Positions 56,035 to 64,000 of a stretch of DNA of 64,000 nucleotides are shown piece by piece. The notes under the pieces are model-generated. The model saw nothing but the letters and a program-made list of their open reading frames with translations, made no database searches and had not been told where the DNA came from. The stretch spans positions 4,526,001 to 4,590,000 of the forward strand of contig OZ005695.1 of assembly GCA_963930775.1 (NCBI GenBank). The letters are read 5' to 3'. The stretch comes from Cliona cf. orientalis (Eukaryota; Porifera; Demospongiae; Clionaida; Clionaidae). Position numbers and translations under genes: made by a program. How positions within the stretch are numbered: position 1 is the stretch's first letter; each line of letters begins with the position of its first letter.

Positions 56035-56769
56035 GGTCGATGATGTGATGTTATCCCAGCTATATCAAAGAAGTGAGGACTCGAGCCACAGTCAGTGTCA
56101 GAGACTGCCTTGATCAGTAGTCTACCAGAGCTGGTACACTTGATATCTTTCAAGCTTCAAGATCAGCTGAAATCGAGCGGCTGAAATGGCTGGCTGCGTT
56201 TTAATACCAGCAGGAAGCTGTAGCACAATCATGATTAATGTTAGCGGTTCGTATTAACCTTGCACTACGTGATAGAGTGCAAGGTCACAGGTTACTACCG
56301 GTACCAAACAACAGGAAGCAAGTCAGCTGATCATGGCTCACTTGTATCCTTCAGGTTTGCCATCAGTCAGCCTTCTCCCTGGTCCCAAGATCTTTTTTGG
56401 CATGCAACATAATAGATTAATGCTCAGTGTGTGGGTCTGGGGACACAACTTAGTACATGCTAGTCTTGTCCCAGAACTCATCCTCAAAAGGAAGGGAAAA
56501 ATGAAGGGTGGGGTTCTGGGGACGAGGCTGGTGATACATATGACATATCGCACACCACACACATACACTAGAGTTTACACTCATGCCATGATTACTCCTA
56601 TTCGAACAGCCACCATAGCTACAGCAATGCACACACAGCCAACACCCCTCCTCCCCCAACATAATTATTATTACGTAATTTAATTATTGTAAGTGCCAAT
56701 GACTAATAATTATTATACTGAAAATTGCATAGAATGAAGAATAAATTATGACCAGAGTAGAGATTGCTG
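56035..56769. other. Spacer between surface protein gene and ZIP11
   Basis: The presumed promoter of the minus-strand surface protein gene is followed by remnants of the TAGTCTCGTCC element (56432-56530). No gene recognised. Confidence 0.5.
56432..56530. repeat. Remnant related to the element at 40847-41142
   Basis: The stretches tgggtctggggacacaact and ctagtcttgtcc, followed by aaaaggaagggaaa and ggttctggggacgaggct, match the arms of the larger element in rearranged form. Confidence 0.55.
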
Positions 56770-59700
56770 CTATCCCAGTCCAACATCCAGTGACATCATG
56801 ATGATGAATCCAACAATGGCTCCAACCGAAGCAAGCCGACCATTGCCACTGCAAGGGAAAACAAACAATGCACCAATGAATGCACTGGAGTGCAGAACCC
56901 TCCCTTATGTGCTCCCCACCTAGTACATGTACATGCACTTTCTGTCAGATGACCCCTTGCCCTACCTAACGACCCTTACCAGTGAACACAGGGAGATACT
57001 GACGGATAAATGGATAAAAATCATCAAAATTTAATGATTACAGTAACCCCTCTGCCTACGCTTTGCAATGAGAATTAATAATACTGTCTCGTCAGGAGAA
57101 ATTTTCACCAATTTCGCCACCTGCTCTCATTGGCTAAAATTTAATTTATCATGCTAAGTTTTTGCTAATGATTGCATAGAGGATATGGTGACCTTTAATG
57201 ACCAAATTATTCCACCACAATATAAGTAGCTTGGCAAACTAAAAATTTTGTTAATATTCATCATAAAGCCAAATTAGCTTACATAAATTGTTGTCAAGTT
57301 GAAAATCCACAAGCTTATGGTTTGTCAATTCGAAGATAACAAAGCAATATCAGATTCTGCAAGCTCACAACTTAACATGATATTTAAGTTTGGTAACAGA
57401 TAAAAAAATATACCGCTTGGTTACCAAAATACATGATATTGTACATGCATATCAAGAGCTGCTACTTGTACACAATCCTGCCACGAGTGCATAATTCACG
57501 TGTACTATGCCTAGGATCATGATTTTTTTTTTCAATTATGCGCTCCCGCTGGGATGTACATGTAAGCCTAAGCTGTGGAGTGGGTTGATCACTAATCTAT
57601 AAGTAAAATCATGACCCTTCAGTTTACATACACTGTACAATCACAATGTAGCCCACTCCCAGTGTTTCAATGACACATGAACCCTGGGAGTGGCCTGGAA
57701 TTGAGGTACAGTAGTGCAGTAGCTGCTGCTCGCTCACCATGAGTAAGCTTCTGGTATGATGTCATCGACCACAACGTAGACCATGGCCCCAGCAGCAAAG
57801 GACAGAGCATAAGGCAACAGAGGCTCTGCAATCTACAGAGAGAGAAGAGGAGTAATAGCAGTGTGTGTGCAGGGAGAAATCATAACTACATGTATGATGA
57901 TAACAAGATAGTAATAAGTATTATTGTCAAAACATGGTCACTATGGTTGTTACTGGTGCACCACCCGAGGAGAATTATCACGTATGTACAAATAGTATAC
58001 CCACTGAGGATTGCATAAGAGAAAACTTTAATTTGTATTACACAACTGCACACTCACACGCACACACACACACACATGCACACACACATACACACACACA
58101 CACACACACACATACACACACACAAGCTAGACTTACCACGACAGCTGCAGCTCCAAATAGACCCGCAAGAGGCTCTACCATCCCACTCAGTTGACCATAC
58201 CTGCACGCATACATTATAACTATGGCTAGATACAATGCATTAAGGTACGTTTGTCACATGCCTAATAGACTCCTCTAACATGCAATCCATTCCAGAAAAT
58301 GCCATGCACTTACTATACCCTCACAGTATATGTTAATATGTGTACCTGTATAAGCTGCTACCGTCTTACCAAAAGCTTTTCCATGTGTCCAAGCCAGAGG
58401 CCTTGAGAGGGAGGCTAACTGCTAGACCTTCGGGGAAATTTTGAATTCCAATACCTAGAGCAAGGTTCCTGCAGAGAAAAGATGACAGTATGATAATCAA
58501 ATAATATTCTAACACAAATTCCTTCACATACAGTACATGTGTACTACATGTACATGTATACACATGCATATATTGTAAAAAGACTACATAGAAGAGTTTA
58601 GATTAATTAGCAGGGGTGGATACAGGAATTAGTGAAGGGGGGTTCTCTGCACACGAAGCATGCAGAAATTATTCGTTGACCACGCCCATTTTTCAATCAC
58701 ACTTGCTACTGAACCAGGCAGCTGCTAGAAAGAAGACGAAAGAACCTGTAAGTTTCCTGATTGTAGCTCTACTTCCCAAAGTGATGTAGACTCACATTAG
58801 TTACGCAAGTAAGCTTGGGGTCGGGAGGGGGGTTCAAATAAACTAAACAAACAACCCTGGATCCGCCAGTGATTAGTATATAACACATTATGGCTACCAT
58901 CCCCGTAAGGACTACATATACAAAGTAAAAGTATTAAAGTCCCTAGCCTTTGAGAAGTACATGTACATGTACATGCACATGCAGGGGTCCGGGTGGTAAC
59001 AATAGTTTACCATAATAGATACTATCAATGCATGAGGGGAAAAACATTGATTATCTGGGTCTGTGTCAAACCTGCCCCTTCTAGAGAGCACTGTATCAAC
59101 ACTTTCAGCATTGATAAGCCACCTCGGTCTAGTGATACATGTACATACTGTACATGTACCTTGCACTTTCAAGCGTGGCTGATGAAGACTTTCCGATAGC
59201 TCCAAAGCCCACGCCAACCGCCAGACCCTCTAAAGAAAAGAATCAATGTTTTGCAAATAGAATCACTTTTACGATTATTATATCATGTCCCAATGTCATT
59301 GGAACATCAGTAAACATTATTTATCAGAAAGGACAGATCATAAGGCTGCATGCTTCCAAAGGTTCCTCCTCAAGTGAATCTACATAATACAGTTCAAGTG
59401 TAGGTCTCATAGTATCAATTAATATCTTGGGTGGGGGCTAGCTATAGACTAGTCCTTATAATACTATAGGCTATTTTGCACATAAGGCTGGAGGCTTCTC
59501 AATGTTTCTTTTCAAAGTGAAGTCTACACAATACATGGCATGTGCACTTGTAGATTGTCTAGCTTTGATCTACAGCCTCACCCCCAGGCTCCCCGATCTT
59601 TCAATGCAGGATACATACATTGTAATATTGAATAGCTAGAAATGGGCTTCAGAAATTTAAAGAGACTATCAAGTTAGACTACTAGGTACCTGGTATGTTG

Positions 59701-61558
59701 TGGACAGTAATGGCCACAATGAGCAGCAGTATTCTCCTCCAGTTGGTAGCCTGGGTCTCCGTATCTCTGGACAGAGACAACATTCCATGGCTCTCACTGG
59801 ATGAGGACGATCGCTTCCTTGATCGCACAAACGGTGATGGTTCAATACCATCCACTCCACCAACCTGAAAACAATACATGTGCATGAATAAACTGGGTAG
59901 ATGGCCCATGGTTACTTAACATACATTATATGTACATTCACAATGTGCATGTATGGGTATCATGATTTTGGCCTGTATGAGCACTTATCCAGGATATAAA
60001 TAGCATAATTATTATTATACAGTTGTATGGAAATTAGCTGCTATACTGACCCCGTGCAATGTGATACATGGGCGCCTATGCAGGATTGGATGCCTACCCA
60101 GGAGTGGACACTTGCCCTACATACATTGTACCAGTGTGACATGCAAATTTAATGACTGCACGGTACCTAAAAGCATTATGTACATGTAGAAGCATATGAG
60201 CATATACAATGTATGTTGTACATGTGCATCAGTGGTGATCATTGACCAACCGAATGGATGAGTAACACGACCATTGGTATACAATGTACATGTACATATA
60301 CATGTACATGATGTACATGTATGCGGCAGTGAATAAAATTAATGTTGGAGGAACATGTCCTCTAATGTACAGTACATATAAGCACACGCAATCTACACTG
60401 AGATATTCAGCAAAATACATGCATGTAAAAAGCCATTTTTCGACCATACATGTAGCTTCCATGTGTCATTAGCATAATCCACGTGTATTATACATTGTGT
60501 GCCACTACATACATGTACATGTACTGTACCAAATACAAGCCCAGGGCTTCTGTATCCTTCCTGGCTCTCGACACCCAGCTTCAAAACAAGACCCGCGTTT
60601 ATTTATGCTATGCAATACCGTGCTGGCTCCTAGCTGTGTGAGTGCATGCAGCACTGTGTGAGCCTCTTTAGATCAAGTATCTGTCATCTCTATAGCCTTT
60701 AGCTTGTAGGAAATATCCACTGACTTTCACTTCTGGGACGTCCGCACTCGCAGACTGGAATTTGCACAGGGCGATCGCACGTGTGCATACCAAGACCATA
60801 CCCCCAGCTAATCGACTTGTGTGATAAGTGCCACACCCCCTCAGAGGCACCCAATCCGGCATTTATTCTCTTGCAATCCCCCCAGTTTCTAAACGAGATC
60901 GGCATTTATTTGGGGGAGGCTTCATAATAATAATATTATTATTATGGTATACTTAACACAGAGCATGCATATCACCTGTTCCCAAGTCTCTCCCTCCTCT
61001 GCATCGCTCATGGAGTCATGCTTCCTCCTGCTCAGCTCCACCTTCTTCTCAATGCCATAGGCAGCCACCGCCACACTCCCTGTCTGAACTCCCTGCAAGG
61101 AAGTACAAAGCACTGGAGAGCAGAACCCACACTACACCCAGTTATACCAGCCAGCAGGCGGGCTTATTGGAGTCATACATGTACATCTGTGGTAGTACTG
61201 CAACTATAGCTACATTTTATTATAATAGTGTATGATACACATGTAATCTATAGGTAAAGCTGTAGCATACACATGCTACATACATGTATGTACGATCAGG
61301 GTTTCATCCAGAAAGAAATTTTTGGGGGAGAAGTGGGCGTGGCAGTTTCACGCACCGTGACCCTATTAATGATTGTGTTTTCTGATGTCACTGAGGTATT
61401 GCATAGTTTTATCTAGTGCTCTTAAATAATTGAGTCATGAAGTAGGAGACTACTGATCACTTGCAATGTAACACAAAAATATACACGCTCCCCTTCCCCA
61501 CCATGCACCTCTCTCTCTCTCTCCTTTTCCTCTTTTCTTCTTTCTCTCTTTCTTTTTT

Positions 61559-61589
<31 letters not shown>

Positions 61590-62576
61590 GAAGCTTCCCC
61601 CCACCCCCCCACCCCCCACTGGATGAAACCCTGACGACATCAAGTTAGAGCAATTCGTGTATGACGACCCTTTACCATATAACAAGCCTCACGTGGACAA
61701 GAAGACAAACAGATGCTAAATGATTGTAGGAACACACTTTGTGGCAAGGGTTGGATAAACAGTAGTTACAGGTACAGTGATTGTCACTGGTGAAGTTCAA
61801 CAGGTTAAACTTACACTGTTGGGGAATCACAGTGCCACACTCAGGCACACCTATATGTACATGTACAGCCATGCAGAATGCATGCTTGGACATTGCACCA
61901 GCTATTTACCAATGGCACCTACATGTAGCCTATACTAGAGGAAGTTAACTGTTCACACCAATACCCAAATGGTTAGCCAGCTGCTATAGCATTGATCACA
62001 ACGTATCATTGGGTATGTATACATGCATGCATGTACATGATGTACATGTACAACATGTATTATCACACGTACGCACGTGGACTCACCAATATTGGCAGCA
62101 GTATGTCTGCCAGGTAAACAAAGACAGCCCCCGCAGCAAAACCAACGGACACAGGCACAAACACAAATGCTCCATAGGTGTGAGACTCCTCAGCCATCTC
62201 TATAGCCGGAGCCAGCAGAGACCAGTAAGAGGCAGCCAGCATAACCTACATGTACATGTACGAGTAGTACATGTATATGTCACTACTATGAAATTATTTG
62301 ATGATATTCTCACCCCAGCAGCAAATCCAAGACTTCCATCCAATATCTTCCTCTGTTCCTGTATGAAGACAAGCAGATATGCACATGTGGTGCACCAGTG
62401 AGCAAAGCCAGGCCCCTTCTCAAGAGCCCAGGCCTACAGGGACAGTACTCCAGCTAATCACTTACCTTAGCCCCTCCCTGAAAGATGAAGACCAGTGCGG
62501 CCCCAGCTGCCGTGAGCCCCCAGGTTAGTAGCGTCCCCAGGAGGGACTGGACAATTGGGTGAAGGCCAGCTATCAT
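56770..62576 (-). CDS. SLC39A11: Zinc transporter ZIP11 (SLC39A11)
   Basis: ZIP-family membrane transporter moving Zn2+ into the cytosol. Ten exons, phases consistent: 62466-62576, 62314-62358, 62087-62245, 60976-61092, 59690-59864, 59160-59229, 58370-58468, 58137-58200, 57738-57832 and 56770-56848; about 337 residues, close to the human length. Conserved blocks match ZIP11 almost word for word: [48 protein letters not shown], then a variable Ser/Arg-rich cytosolic loop. The metal-binding helices follow ([40 protein letters not shown]), with [31 protein letters not shown] and terminal MMSLDVGLG. The two [15 protein letters not shown] motifs supply the zinc ligands. An NRF-1-like GCATGCGCA lies about 57 bp upstream of the start codon. 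Introns are rich in ACATGTACATG palindromes. Confidence 0.95.
56849..57737. other. Last intron of ZIP11
   Basis: 889 bp, AT-rich, without any feature I can support. Confidence 0.6.
58048..58124. repeat. (AC)n microsatellite in a ZIP11 intron
   Basis: An interrupted AC dinucleotide run of about 77 bp, immediately before exon 58137-58200 on the plus strand. On the gene strand it lies in the intron just after that exon's donor. Confidence 0.9.
58471..59159. other. ZIP11 intron, nothing recognised except palindromic ACATGT repeats
   Basis: Contains several TACATGTACATG clusters (for example 58540-58560 and 58960-58982). No other feature. Confidence 0.5.
59865..60975. other. Large ZIP11 intron
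   Basis: A 1.1-kb intron with dense TGTACATG palindromes at 60280-60322. A possible minus-strand exon-like stretch near 60528-60580 would break the reading frame if included, so it is not used in the gene model. Confidence 0.55.
61093..62086. other. Large ZIP11 intron carrying a TIR element
   Basis: A 994-bp intron containing the CAGGGTTTCATCCAG element at 61297-61633 and TGTACATG palindromes around 62025-62060. Confidence 0.6.
61297..61633. mobile_element. Non-autonomous element with CAGGGTTTCATCCAG inverted ends, copy B
   Basis: Perfect 15-bp terminal inverted repeats (CAGGGTTTCATCCAG and CTGGATGAAACCCTG). The internal order is the same as in copy A at 23732-24064: pyrimidine block, T run, 22 G, AAGCTT, C run. 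No clear target duplication. Located inside a ZIP11 intron. Confidence 0.82.
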
Positions 62577-63084
62577 CACTCCTACTTCGGTAAGTGGTCG
62601 TTAATTAATACGCACGCCCGCCTTGCGCTTGAGCATGCGCAATATTACTTGTACCACCCCGGCAGGGTACCGGACGATAATACATAGTTTGCTCGAAACC
62701 ACAAGTGTGAACCTCCATAAGGGTGTATAAGGAAGTGGGTGTCGCCGACGTGAGGATAAGTTCGAGGCTGGCCAGACGGTCGCTGTGGCTGATTCCCACA
62801 ACACACTCGGCCGAGTGTTGTGGGAGCGGATTCGACGGCGACTATCTGACCAGCTGGACTCCCTGGAGCTCCCTTAGAAGGGTAGTTCCTCACAATGTAA
62901 AACCAAAAATACATGTACTATTACGAGATTCCCTGGCACCCATCTGTTACAAATGATGTCATAATTAGTGTATTGGCAATGTAGATTACAGCTATAATGA
63001 TATGGATGATACATATGATAATTTTGCTACCACAGAACAAATTATACAATAATAATATCGTACATTACTAGCACGAAGATGTAG
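62577..63084. other. ZIP11 promoter side and 3' flank of the F-BAR gene
   Basis: Contains GCATGCGCA at 62633-62641 and a near-perfect palindrome around 62796-62824 (cccacaacac and actcggccgagt with gttgtggg). No gene recognised. Confidence 0.5.
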
Positions 63085-63212
63085 CTAAATTTCTCCATGG
63101 CGTTCAACAGGTCTAAGACTACCAGTTCCTCTGGTTTTTATGAAATACTCTTTATCAGCTTTCTTTTTGATTCTGTCAATTGCATCAGTCACATGTGTCA
63201 GGGACTGTCAGT

Positions 63213-63255
<43 letters not shown>

Positions 63256-63455
63256 GCGAGTGTGTGTGTGCAAGAGAAAGCCAGAATGAGATGGTATAAT
63301 CAAACACAGTGAATTTTCCCTGTCCATGTACACACCTGTGCACTTCTTTCATCCACGCCAACACAGACGTCCACATACTTCAACAGCCTATCCTTTATGA
63401 AATCCGACCTCTCCTCTTCAAATTTTTCATAATCCTGTATGGATTTACCCATGGT
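63085..63455 (-). CDS. F-BAR domain protein (PSTPIP-like), last two exons
   Basis: Two in-phase exons, 63336-63455 and 63085-63204; upstream exons are not located and probably lie right of the window. The first reads TMGKSIQDYEKFEEERSDFI then KDRLLKYVDVCVGVDERSAQ. The second reads SLTHVTDAIDRIKKKADKEY then FIKTRGTGSLRPVERHGEI and stops at TAG 63085-63087. The series EEER.DF......L, a Val/Asp-rich bend, IDRI...., a phenylalanine before K/Q.R.TG and a Pro-containing end is the C-terminal part of the F-BAR domain of PSTPIP-type proteins, which bend membranes and link to actin. No SH3 domain follows. The 131-bp intron contains a 42-base homopolymer that on the gene strand is a poly-C polypyrimidine tract. 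Confidence 0.6.
63213..63254 (+). repeat. 42-base poly(G) run
   Basis: Pure G on the plus strand, poly(C) on the gene strand, directly before the acceptor of the last F-BAR exon. It can form G-quadruplex on the plus strand. Confidence 0.95.
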
Positions 63456-64000
63456 CTGAATATACATACGTACCATATGCAGCAGCAAATTAACACTAAC
63501 TGCTAAATTTAATGATCATTCAAATTATAATTTCTAGCTTGTACAGTAGCTTTTGCACGGACACGTACAGACATGATCTGTAAAGTAACCAGTTGTGTCT
63601 ATCATCCGTCATCAGCACAAAATCACCAGATCTGAAGATCTAGGCATCTGAGTGACTCGTAAGCACAACGAATCAATGGTGAAAAATTTGCTTCAGTATG
63701 CTTCAAATAGATGGACATGGTCCACAAGCATCACAATAGTGCCTTTTTGTTGGCCACTGTAGCCACGCCTATCGACAGTGCCTTCTCCGTTTATGAGCAG
63801 AATATTATGCAGTTAAAGATCACTCGTGTGTTTGCCAAAAATTAGGAACAAGTGTTTTTGTTAAGGGATCTCCAATAATTATTAGATGTATATACCGAAT
63901 CGAAATACAACGAGAGTACTATAGAGTACATACTCCACACAATGCACCTGCATCCTGCACTGGTAGACGTGAGCAAGGACGGAACTCATCCAAGCATAAT
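63456..64000. other. Window end, probably intron of the F-BAR gene
   Basis: AT-rich; I could not place further exons with confidence. Confidence 0.4.

Noticed and set aside
60528-60580. Extra ZIP11 exon in the variable loop
   Set aside because: It has splice-like borders, but including it shifts the downstream frame; the model without it is in phase throughout.

Overview
The window is animal nuclear DNA: AT-rich, with spliced genes whose introns are mostly 50-200 bp, canonical GT-AG junctions, and metazoan signalling domains (Death, SH3, SH2, F-BAR, rhodopsin-type GPCR, aquaporin, ZIP11). Its compactness, the NACHT/LRR protein, the plant-like GH3 glycosidase array and an active-looking Ngaro retrotransposon fit an early-branching animal, most likely a demosponge. 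That assignment is inference from gene content only.

Layout. 1-3 kb: last exon of an aquaporin (+), a saposin-B protein gene (-), and a decayed duplicate of the aquaporin exon. 3.5-5.1 kb: an intronless arylsulfatase (-) with a one-base frame break. 5.4-37 kb: four paralogous, many-exon secreted GH3 glycosidases, all on the minus strand. They are interrupted after copy 1 by a dead GPCR, a small helical-repeat gene and an intronless TPR gene, and between copies 3 and 4 by one very large signalling gene. 37.3-39.6 kb: a kinase/coiled-coil/kelch gene (-). 41.4-52.4 kb: a 13-exon bubblegum-type acyl-CoA synthetase (-) whose first intron holds a complete 6.1-kb Ngaro element with identical split direct repeats. 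53-56 kb: an intronless two-TM surface protein gene (-) beside a rearranged, inverted, partial copy of itself. 56.8-62.6 kb: a 10-exon ZIP11 zinc transporter (-). 63.1-63.5 kb: the last two exons of an F-BAR (PSTPIP-like) gene (-).

The most notable item is the gene at 25313-31211. Reading the exons with phase-consistent GT-AG junctions gives an 1841-residue protein with the order NACHT, LRR, ROC-like GTPase, COR, Death, SH3, SH2. The SH3-SH2 end resembles the regulatory half of a Src kinase but has no kinase domain. It joins an NLR-type sensor, a ROCO-type switch and phosphotyrosine signalling in one polypeptide; I know of no described protein with this order.

Other points: GH3 copy 3 has lost the conserved Lys-His substrate-binding pair; introns of copies 1 and 3 share a near-identical tract; TGCGCATGCGCA-type (NRF-1-like) palindromes sit about 55-145 bp upstream of several start codons; a 27-base perfect inverted match to an acyl-CoA synthetase exon lies downstream of that gene next to a perfect 28-bp hairpin; and several small terminal-inverted-repeat elements have readable target duplications. 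Exon boundaries were read by eye from splice signals and phase; none is confirmed by transcripts. I saw no tRNA, rRNA or CRISPR array.
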